This document shows, piece after piece, positions 1 through 5,897 of a stretch of 13,560 nucleotides of DNA. Position numbers and translations under genes: made by a program. Where the stretch lies: assembly GCA_046714215.1 (NCBI GenBank), contig JBKKBM010000156.1, forward strand, positions 1-13,560. Reading direction: 5' to 3'. The number at the start of each line of letters is the position of its first letter. Positions within the stretch are counted from its first letter, which is position 1. The notes under the pieces were generated by a model, which had not been told where the DNA came from, made no database searches, and worked only from the letters and a program-made list of their open reading frames with translations. The DNA comes from DATLCI01 sp046714215 (lineage in GTDB: Bacteria; Acidobacteriota; Terriglobia; Terriglobales; Acidobacteriaceae).

Positions 1-158
1 GTGCGAGGCAAAGCCGCTGCACTGCGCTCGGCGGAGCGTCCCGCGGCGGCAGTGGTCTCATCCCCAGGAGATCTCCCTGCGGCCGATTGCATAGCGGCAA
101 GACTCAGAGGGAAAGACAACAGACAGATAGCGACGACTAAACGGAGGGTCGGGCCCAT
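1..158 (-). CDS. Secreted protein of unknown function, N-terminal part only (runs off the left edge)
   Basis: The frame is open from an ATG at 158 to the window edge, giving 52 complete codons. The first residues (MGPTLRLVVAICLLSFPLSL, then AAMQSAAG) look like a Sec signal peptide: one Arg, a hydrophobic core at about residues 7-22, and small residues at the likely cleavage site (after Ala22 or shortly after). There is no clear lipobox, so a soluble exported protein is more likely than a lipoprotein. The mature part seen here is Ala/Gly/Ser/Arg-rich, so I do not recognise the family. The start is well supported by a Shine-Dalgarno match 7 nt upstream (166-173) and a sigma70-like promoter at 229-256. 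The gene therefore probably has its own transcript rather than depending on the cluster upstream. Confidence 0.7.
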   Translation of the reverse strand, partial: MGPTLRLVVAICLLSFPLSLAAMQSAAGRSPGDETTAAAGRSAERSAAALPR

Positions 159-165
159 GGAATGA

Positions 166-173
166 CTCCTTTT
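166..173 (-). promoter_or_regulatory. Strong ribosome binding site of the left-edge secreted protein
   Basis: On the minus strand AAAAGGAG is followed by 7 nt and then the ATG at 158. It matches the Shine-Dalgarno consensus with normal spacing and decides the start of a gene that is visible only in part. Confidence 0.75.
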
Positions 174-228
174 CGCGGTCAGATTGTGGACGGCAAACAA
201 ACAGATAGGCAGGGGAGGGGGTATGGAC

Positions 229-256
229 AGTGTAACGCCGCAGGCCCTGAAGTCAA
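229..256 (-). promoter_or_regulatory. Probable sigma70-type promoter for the left-edge gene
   Basis: On the minus strand, TTGACT (256-251, five of six matches to the -35 consensus) is followed after 16 nt by TACACT (234-229, four of six matches to the -10 consensus). A start point near 222 would leave a leader of about 60 nt before the ATG at 158. It lies just downstream of the stop of the broken epimerase-like gene, as expected for a new transcription unit. This is read by eye against the consensus. Confidence 0.5.
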
Positions 257-300
257 AGGGTTTTCGTGGAGACTTGCGGTTAGCTCTGAGCCGAGCCGGT

Positions 301-863
301 TTAGCGGAACAGGTGTAGCGGAATGTACATCACGGCTATGTACAGCACCAGCCAAAGCAGAATGCTGACCTGGAGTCGGCGGTCGTTAAGCAGGATGCGG
401 TCAGGCTCTTGCCCCGCGCCGGCGGTGGGCACCGCGGCGGCACGCCACATAGCGTCACAAATGTTATCCACGTACGCCATCGAACGTTTGTTATTGCCGC
501 TGCCCACGATGGGCGCTTTACCGTCGCGCACCATTTGGAAAAAGTAAAGTTTGGCGCGGCGGCTGCTGCGGCCCATAGAACCACACCGGACGGATTGTAA
601 GGAGACTCCTCGGTGAACAGTGCCGGCAACGAATTCAGCCGCGACCTTGGGATCGACCAGGTCACCGGTACGATCTCAATATCCGGCACGAACTTGCGTA
701 GCGGCGAGGCATCCTGCCCCGGCAACGCCAGCGCGCGCACTTTCAGCTTCCCTGCCGACTGGGGAATGGTGTTGGTGAGGCCCGGCTGCCGGGCCTTCAT
801 GAAGTTGAGTCCCAGCCAGCCTAGTGCCCCGGTAAAAAGCACACGATTCGTTCCCGGTTCCAT
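301..863 (-). pseudogene. Broken NAD-dependent epimerase/dehydratase, apparently joined to a UbiA-type prenyltransferase tail
   Basis: From the ATG at 863 the sequence encodes a Rossmann start (NRVLFTGALGWLGLNF) of the extended short-chain dehydrogenase/epimerase family and continues to DIEIVP. Near 665-670 the family reading moves to another frame (GDLVDPKVAAEFVAGTVH), so a base is missing there. About 100 family residues, including the catalytic YxxxK region, are absent. A fragment EESPYNP (first frame) is followed by TIRPVWFYGPQQPPRQT in the third frame, and the frame moves again near 540-547 to FFQMVRDGKAPIVGSGNNKR and SMAYVDNICDAMWRAA. The last part (about 301-420: EPDRILLNDRRL and then a hydrophobic helix) does not fit an epimerase. 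It resembles, from memory, the C-terminus of decaprenyl-phosphate phosphoribosyltransferase-like UbiA proteins. A ribosome binding site (AAGGGG) precedes the ATG, and rng ends only 27 nt upstream, so it was once co-transcribed. The pseudogene call is strong; the UbiA part is tentative. Confidence 0.8.
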
Positions 864-890
864 GATCCCCTTATTTTCGTGAGTTGTTGT

Positions 891-3800
891 TTAGTGAATC
901 TCGAATTGCTCCTGATGCTGGGCTGGATCGCTCTTCACAATGATGCTCTTGCCCGTGAGCTCTTCCATCTCCACCAGCCAGCGGCCCTGATTCTCTTTGA
1001 GGGCCTTGGCCACTTCCGGGTGGACGCGCAGCATGATCTGGCTGCCATCCAGATGGCGGTTCATCTTCCGCATCTCCACGTAGATCTCATTGCAGGCCGT
1101 GGCTACGCTCTTGATCATCCCCGTACCGGTGCAGTAGGTGCACTGCGTACTCAGGGTGCGTTCGAGCGACTGCTTCACGCGCTTGCGGGTGATGGCGACG
1201 AGTCCGAAATCATTGAACTGCAGCACCTTGGAAGGTGAGCGGTCGCTCTTGAGTTCGGCTTCCAGCGCTTGCATGACCTTCTGTCGGTTTTTGCGCTCGT
1301 CCATGTCAATGAAGTCGATGATGATGATGCCGCCCAGGTCGCGCAGGCGGATCTGGCGCACGATCTCCTTGATGGCGTCGAGGTTCGTCTTCACGATGGT
1401 GTCTTCCAAGCGCCCGGTCTTGCCCACGTACTTACCGGTGTTGATGTCGATGGCGACCAGCGCTTCCGTCTGATTGATGACGATGTAGCCGCCGCTCTTC
1501 AGCCATACCTTCGACTTCAGCGCCTTGTTGATCTCGTCCTGAATGTTGAACTGCTCGAACAGCGGAGTGTCCTTGGTATAGAGCTTTACGCGCTTGACCA
1601 GCGACGGCTGGAAGCGGCTGGCAAAGCGCAGGATGCGCTCGTATTCCACTTCCGTGTCGACCCAGATTTGGCTGAAGTTCGCAGTGACCTGGTCACGCAG
1701 GATGCGCTCCACCAGATTCAGATCGTGATAGATCAGTGCGGGAGCCTTGCTGGTCTCCGCGCGCTGCTTGATCTCAGTCCAGAGGTTGATGAGGAAGCGG
1801 ATGTCAGCGCGCAGATCTTCTTCACTCGCGCCGGAGGCGGCCGTGCGGACGATGAATCCGCCATTGCTCTGCCCCTTCTCGCTGAGCAGGATGCGCTTCA
1901 AGCGCTGCCGTTCTTCGTCTGACCCGATCTTGCGGGAGACGCCGGTGTGATTGACCGTGGGCATGAACACCAGGAAGCGCCCGGGCAGCGCGATGTGGCT
2001 GGTGATGCGCGCGCCCTTCTTGGCCATGGGCTCCTTGGCGATCTGCACCAGGATCTCCTGACCTTCTTTCAACAGCTCGCCGATCTGGGGCATGGGGCCG
2101 CGCGGCGTGTTGCGGCGTGGACCACCGCGACGCATCGGGGGACGGCCACCACGGCGTCCGCGATCTCCGCGATCACGGTCACGGCGGGGGCGTCCGGGAG
2201 CGGTGCCGCGCTCGGTGCGCTGCTGGAAGCCGGCCGTACCGGCGGCGCCACGCAATTCGGCACTTCCCTCGTAATTCGGGTCTTCCGGATCGCCGGCGTC
2301 GTCGCTGACATCGGCATCTTCGCCATAGGCTTCGGCTTCGGCGGCGTCGGCTTCGCTACCGACGTTCAACTGGTCTTCGTCGGAATCAGCGTCTTCCAGG
2401 TCGGAGTCTTCGTCTTCGTCGTCGTCGGAATCGGAATTCGAAGGCTTCTCATCCGCGTCGTCGTCTTCGTCGTCGTCATCCTCTTCGTCGACCATGTACG
2501 TCTCCGTGCCGCCTTCCACGCGACTGAGGGCAACGGCTTCCGCCAGGCCATCGCCGGCGGCGATCACGTCGTCTTCGCGGTGCTCGAGCGTTTCTTCTTC
2601 GAGCTCCTCGAACTCGCCTTCTTCCACCTGCTCACTGAAGGCCGCGAGTTCGTGCTCTTCTTCTTCGATCTCTTCTTCTTCCACCACACCTTGTCCGGGA
2701 TGGAAGCGGTAGTCGCCGGTTTTCGACTTCTGCTCCTGCGGGGAACCTTGCTGGACTTCTTGTTGGACTTCCTGCTGGACTGCGGCAATCTCCACTACCG
2801 GTTCGGCCGGCTCTGCCGCCAGCGGCAACGGATCGGCGGTCTGCACGGGGACAGGCATGGACGTAGGCTCGTCCACATTCAGGTCAACGCTTTGGTCGAC
2901 ACTCTCATCCTCTTCCACCATTTCCTGCGAAGGGGTGAGAGGTTCTACGGACACGGGCTGCCGCGGCGATTCCCGACGATCGTCTTTGCGAATATCAGTG
3001 GGCACTTCACGGCGGGAATCTTGCTGTTGCTCCCAGTGCGGCCGCTCGCGCTTGGGGCTCTGCGGCGGCGCTTCGACCTGAGTTTCGTGAGCGGCATCGG
3101 CAAGCACTTCCGCCTTGGGCTGCGGCGGACGGTTACGATACTTGGCCAGCGATTCGCCGGCCAACATCCCCGCGGCGGTCAACCCGGTGGGCGCGGTGTA
3201 CTCCGTGGAAGGACGCGGCAATTGCGTGCGCGCCTCCGACTGACCTGCCGCCTGGGGGCGGTCCGCTTCATTATTCTTACGGCCAAACTTGGCGAGCGAC
3301 TCACCTGGCAGGACGATAGCCTGCGGACGCGGCCGGTCTTCACGTGGGCTATCATCAGGGGAACGCCCTTCGCGCGGCCGATCTTCCTGTGGGTGTTCTC
3401 CACGCGGACGGTCGTCGCGGGAGCGGCCTTCGCGCGGACGTTCTTCACGCGGGCGGTCGCCACGCGGGCGATCATCGCGCGAACGTCCGTCATGGCGTCC
3501 CTCGTTACGGCCGTCTTGACGACCTTCACGGGGGCGGCTCGGGCGCTCGTCGCGGCGCGGCGCTGCCACGCCCGTAACGGTGGCATCTATCGTCGAGATA
3601 TTCTCGCCCTGCTCGCCCAACATGGCGGATTGCGACTCGTCTTCGTCCTCACCGGCGGAAGAAAAATCGTTAGCGTCGGAAAGCTGAGGCAAGCCTTCCA
3701 TCGCTTCTGCGGCTTCGATGGGAGCGGATTCGCCGCCTTCGGACTGGGCGAACTTGGCTTCGGGAACTCCCCCACGACCCCGCCGACGGCCACGACGCCC

Positions 3801-4484
3801 GCGCCAACGGCGCGCACCACGCGACTCATCTTCCACGGATTCTAAAGAATGACCTTCCGGCGAAGCCTCGGCGGCTGGCGCTGCATCGAGCGGCTGCGCG
3901 CCGTCAAAATCCTGGTCTACATCCGGCGCCTGGTCGAAAGGCTCTGCGTCAAAGCCTTGAGTGGAATCATGCTCGATGGTGAAGCTGCCCTCAGCGGGCG
4001 GAGCAGCAGCACGGGGCTGCGCATCGGGACGGTTGGAGCGCCGATGACGTCCCCCGCGGTCGCGCCCGCGTCCGCCACGATCGCCACGCCCCGAACGTTG
4101 CGAACCATCGGTCCGCTGCGCATCTTCACTGCGGGGCGAACCTTCAGGCCGTGCGGAGCGATCTGAACGATCATTGCGTGGGGAGCGGTCAGACCGTTCG
4201 CCGCCGTCATCCAGCGATTGCGCCGGCGGGGCCAGTTCGCTGTCATCTTCTTCCACTTCTTCCAGGAAGTCAGTGACATAGAGGAAGGCGTCGCGTTCGA
4301 GACCGATCTCGACGAAGGCCGATTGCATGCCGGGCAGTACGCGGGTGACTTTACCTTTGTAGATGGATCCGGCGAGGGTGTATTCGTTTTCGCGTTCGAA
4401 GAAGACTTCTACGAGCTGGTCATCTTCTACGACGGCAAGTTTGGTCTCATGCGGGGTGGAGGTTACGTATAGTTCCTTGGACAT
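891..4484 (-). CDS. rng: Ribonuclease E/G family endoribonuclease with a giant disordered insertion in the S1 domain
   Basis: This 1197-residue protein is an RNase E/G family endoribonuclease that cuts single-stranded RNA in mRNA decay and rRNA processing. Residues 38-73 (GSIYKGKVTRVLPGMQSAFV) form the first half of an S1 domain. The second half and the RNase H/5'-sensor parts resume at 800 (IGELLKEGQEILVQIAKEP). The metal-binding catalytic aspartates are D1013 (AIDIN) and D1057 (IIDFID). C1115 and C1118 (CTYC) form the zinc-link motif. Residues about 74-799 are a low-complexity insertion. It has Arg/Asp-rich repeats, an Asp/Glu tract (600-740) and an RGG-like basic stretch (756-796). RNase G of E. 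coli is about 490 residues, so the core is ordinary and the size comes from the insertion. GGAG lies 4 nt before the ATG. The gene sits downstream of rodA, echoing rng next to mreBCD in E. coli. Family assignment is certain; the choice between rng and rne is not, because the disordered part gives it an RNase E-like scaffold. Confidence 0.95.
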   Translation of the reverse strand: MSKELYVTSTPHETKLAVVEDDQLVEVFFERENEYTLAGSIYKGKVTRVLPGMQSAFVEIGLERDAFLYVTDFLEEVEEDDSELAPPAQSLDDGGERSDRSPRNDRSDRSARPEGSPRSEDAQRTDGSQRSGRGDRGGRGRDRGGRHRRSNRPDAQPRAAAPPAEGSFTIEHDSTQGFDAEPFDQAPDVDQDFDGAQPLDAAPAAEASPEGHSLESVEDESRGARRWRGRRGRRRGRGGVPEAKFAQSEGGESAPIEAAEAMEGLPQLSDANDFSSAGEDEDESQSAMLGEQGENISTIDATVTGVAAPRRDERPSRPREGRQDGRNEGRHDGRSRDDRPRGDRPREERPREGRSRDDRPRGEHPQEDRPREGRSPDDSPREDRPRPQAIVLPGESLAKFGRKNNEADRPQAAGQSEARTQLPRPSTEYTAPTGLTAAGMLAGESLAKYRNRPPQPKAEVLADAAHETQVEAPPQSPKRERPHWEQQQDSRREVPTDIRKDDRRESPRQPVSVEPLTPSQEMVEEDESVDQSVDLNVDEPTSMPVPVQTADPLPLAAEPAEPVVEIAAVQQEVQQEVQQGSPQEQKSKTGDYRFHPGQGVVEEEEIEEEEHELAAFSEQVEEGEFEELEEETLEHREDDVIAAGDGLAEAVALSRVEGGTETYMVDEEDDDDEDDDADEKPSNSDSDDDEDEDSDLEDADSDEDQLNVGSEADAAEAEAYGEDADVSDDAGDPEDPNYEGSAELRGAAGTAGFQQRTERGTAPGRPRRDRDRGDRGRRGGRPPMRRGGPRRNTPRGPMPQIGELLKEGQEILVQIAKEPMAKKGARITSHIALPGRFLVFMPTVNHTGVSRKIGSDEERQRLKRILLSEKGQSNGGFIVRTAASGASEEDLRADIRFLINLWTEIKQRAETSKAPALIYHDLNLVERILRDQVTANFSQIWVDTEVEYERILRFASRFQPSLVKRVKLYTKDTPLFEQFNIQDEINKALKSKVWLKSGGYIVINQTEALVAIDINTGKYVGKTGRLEDTIVKTNLDAIKEIVRQIRLRDLGGIIIIDFIDMDERKNRQKVMQALEAELKSDRSPSKVLQFNDFGLVAITRKRVKQSLERTLSTQCTYCTGTGMIKSVATACNEIYVEMRKMNRHLDGSQIMLRVHPEVAKALKENQGRWLVEMEELTGKSIIVKSDPAQHQEQFEIH
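2097..2219 (-). other. RGG/Arg-Gly-rich basic segment of the RNase E/G insertion
   Basis: Codons 756-796 encode a basic stretch containing RPRRDRDRGDRGRRGGR and MRRGGPRRNTPRG, immediately before the second half of the S1 domain. Such Arg/Gly-rich segments in RNase E scaffolds commonly bind RNA. Here it would place an RNA-binding patch next to the catalytic core. Confidence 0.6.
2370..2489 (-). repeat. Asp/Glu-rich codon tract inside the RNase E/G gene
   Basis: Codons 666-705 are almost all GAC, GAT, GAA and GAG with a few Ser codons (for example DEEDDDDEDDDADE). On the plus strand this reads as a near-continuous gtc/ttc triplet tract. It keeps frame and forms part of the acidic half of the insertion. 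Its low complexity makes in-frame length variation between strains plausible. Confidence 0.7.
2751..2786 (-). repeat. Three imperfect 12-nt tandem repeats (VQQE)
   Basis: Three imperfect copies of a 12-nt unit (plus strand ctggacttcttg, ttggacttcctg, ctggactgcggc) encode the VQQEVQQEVQQ stretch near residues 569-579 of the RNase. They are in frame and probably arose by slippage. Confidence 0.6.
3138..3305 (-). other. Pair of GESLAK(F/Y) linear motifs in the RNase E/G insertion
   Basis: Residues 394-400 read GESLAKF (3285-3305) and residues 443-449 read GESLAKY (3138-3158), each preceded by a short hydrophobic stretch (VLP, MLA) and followed by basic residues. They are the only repeated ordered-looking motif in an otherwise charged, low-complexity region. 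Known RNase E scaffolds bind helicases, enolase, PNPase or the membrane through short motifs like this, so a docking site is a reasonable guess. The partner is unknown. Confidence 0.55.
3324..3536 (-). repeat. Degenerate tandem repeat encoding Arg/Asp-rich units in the RNase E/G gene
   Basis: Codons 317-387 contain repeated variants of RPREGRSRDDRPRGD, among them RPREGRSRDDRPRGE and RPREGRSPDDSPRED. On the plus strand the repeated unit is seen as cgcgcgggcg/cgtcgcggga-type blocks. All copies keep the frame, so the array lengthens the disordered region without breaking the gene. Confidence 0.7.
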
Positions 4485-4733
4485 CGAGCTCCGATAGGAG
4501 CCGGTTCAGGAATGGCGGGCCGGAGGACGCAGAGCGACGCGAGGGAGCGATGGCGCCGGAACGGCGTCCACCTCTGGATGTACTGGGAATCTGTTACGCA
4601 GAATCTTGTACCTGCCCTATCGCGCCGGCACCATGCTGTGTGGCCACTCATCAAAGACGGGGCCGTTACCCACAGTGTTGGTGTCGCGAAACTCTGTTTC
4701 TCTCCGGTCGGCGCCAGCGCCTAGGAACCGGTC

Positions 4734-4755
4734 CGCCTTCTTACACGTGAAGGCG
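4734..4755 (-). other. Hairpin downstream of rodA
   Basis: CGCCTTC (4734-4740) and GAAGGCG (4749-4755) form a perfect 7-bp stem around an 8-nt loop. No T-run follows on the minus strand, so it is not a textbook intrinsic terminator. It could be an RNA-stability or processing element between rodA and the RNase gene. Confidence 0.45.
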
Positions 4756-4775
4756 CAACGTGATTTGCAATCTTT

Positions 4776-4791
4776 CGCCCGTTCCAGGGCG
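4776..4791 (-). other. Short GC hairpin directly after the rodA stop
   Basis: CGCCC (4776-4780), a 6-nt loop and GGGCG (4787-4791) make a 5-bp GC stem 10 nt after the rodA stop codon. Read on the minus strand it is followed by AAAG, not by a T-run, so termination is doubtful. Confidence 0.35.
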
Positions 4792-4800
4792 GATGGCGGT

Positions 4801-5895
4801 CTAATTCACGAACCGGCGCATGCGGATATTCATCACCATGCCTAACGCCAGGAACGTGAACATCACCGATGAGCCGCCATAACTCATCAGGGGTAAAGGG
4901 ATTCCGGTGACCGGCATCATACCCAGCACCATCCCCACATTCACCAGGATGTGGAAAACCAGTATCGCTACCACACCCATGATGATCATTGCACCAACGC
5001 GGTCCGGCGCCGTTTGGGCGTTCTGAACCAATCGCATCAGCACGATGAAGTATAGCAGCAGGACCCCACTCGCGCCTACAAACCCATGCTCCTCCGCGAA
5101 TGAGGAGTAGATGAAGTCGGTATGGGTCACGGGCAGGAACATGCCCTGGGTCTGGGTCCCCTGGGCGATTCCCTTGCCGAAAATGCCCCCATTCCCAACT
5201 GCGATGAGCGACTGCTGAATCTGGTATCCGGTGCCTTTCGGGTCATTCTCCGGGTGGACGAAGTTGACCAGCCGCTCCTTCTGGTAGGGCTTCAGCACAA
5301 ATTTCCAGGCCAGCGGGGCCATCAGCACTCCCGCAATGAGGAATACGGCGGCGTGCTTCCATTTCATGCCGCCCAGAAAGAGACCGATAGCCAGCGGCGG
5401 TAGGTAGGTAAGCGAGGTACCTAGGTCGGGCTGCTTCAGGACCATCAACATGGGCACGATGACCAGGGCGATGCCCTTGAGGATGTCCGGCCAGGTGACG
5501 TCGCGCTGGTTTAAGGAGGCGAAGTAACGGGCCACCACAATAATGAGTACCAGTTTCACCCATTCGGAGGGCTGAAAAAGGCCGACCCCGGGCAGGCGTA
5601 TCCAGCGCTGCGCACCAAAGATTTTGACACCAACGGCAAAGACCGCCACCAGCATGAAGATGGAGCCGATGTACGCCCAATGGCTCTTCTCCACCAGGAA
5701 GTGATAGTCGATCACGCTCATGATGAACATGGCGGCCAAGCCCCCGACCAGCCAGTACATCTGCTTCACGTGGACGCCGGCAAACTTCGTGTTCGCGCTG
5801 GCACTGTAGATCTGCAACACGCCCAGAGCGGCAATGACCAACACAAATCCGAAGAGCACCCAATCGAAGTCACGGAAGGAGAGAAACTTGCGCAT
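4801..5895 (-). CDS. rodA: RodA, SEDS-family peptidoglycan glycosyltransferase of the elongasome
   Basis: This is a 364-residue polytopic membrane protein of the SEDS family (RodA/FtsW/SpoVE). It polymerises lipid II into glycan strands together with its partner transpeptidase PBP2. Visible family motifs are GAQRWIRLPGVGLFQPSEW (94-112), LKQPDLGTSL (153-162), THTDFIYSSFAEEHGF (257-272) and GIPLPLMSYGGSS (331-343). W98, E111 and D260 correspond in position to residues known as important in RodA; D260 is the putative catalytic aspartate. Length and about ten hydrophobic segments are normal, with a short cytoplasmic start (MRKFLSFRDFDW). The ATG lies 2 nt after the mrdA stop, and GGAGGAG inside the end of mrdA (5906-5912) serves as its ribosome binding site, which suggests translational coupling of RodA to PBP2. 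RodA rather than FtsW is supported by this neighbourhood. Confidence 0.97.
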   Translation of the reverse strand: MRKFLSFRDFDWVLFGFVLVIAALGVLQIYSASANTKFAGVHVKQMYWLVGGLAAMFIMSVIDYHFLVEKSHWAYIGSIFMLVAVFAVGVKIFGAQRWIRLPGVGLFQPSEWVKLVLIIVVARYFASLNQRDVTWPDILKGIALVIVPMLMVLKQPDLGTSLTYLPPLAIGLFLGGMKWKHAAVFLIAGVLMAPLAWKFVLKPYQKERLVNFVHPENDPKGTGYQIQQSLIAVGNGGIFGKGIAQGTQTQGMFLPVTHTDFIYSSFAEEHGFVGASGVLLLYFIVLMRLVQNAQTAPDRVGAMIIMGVVAILVFHILVNVGMVLGMMPVTGIPLPLMSYGGSSVMFTFLALGMVMNIRMRRFVN

Positions 5896-5897
5896 GG

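Larger units (their letters stand above)
4485..4800 (-). other. Long leader/intergenic region between rodA and the RNase gene
   Basis: These 316 nt hold no convincing gene. Read on the minus strand, they contain two perfect short hairpins just after the rodA stop (4776-4791 and 4734-4755), then mixed GC-rich sequence, and a GGAG ribosome binding site 4 nt before the RNase start at 4484. I see no clear -35/-10 pair. Every other gap within the mreC-to-rodA run is under 80 nt, so this long leader suggests a separate promoter or a regulated 5' untranslated region. E. coli rne is known to control itself through its long 5' leader; that parallel is inference only. Confidence 0.5.

Noticed and set aside
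336..863. A 175-codon open frame on the minus strand as an intact gene
   Set aside because: Only its first part and one short fragment look like an epimerase; the family sequence moves through other frames, so this is a pseudogene and not an intact small protein.
1947..3845. A 632-codon open frame on the plus strand
   Set aside because: It lies wholly antisense to the RNase E/G gene and is explained by the stop-poor, low-complexity codons of that gene. The product has no recognisable domain.
4463..4654. A 63-codon open frame on the minus strand in the RNase leader
   Set aside because: It has no recognisable family, no good ribosome binding site and overlaps the RNase start. A leader peptide cannot be excluded but is not supported.
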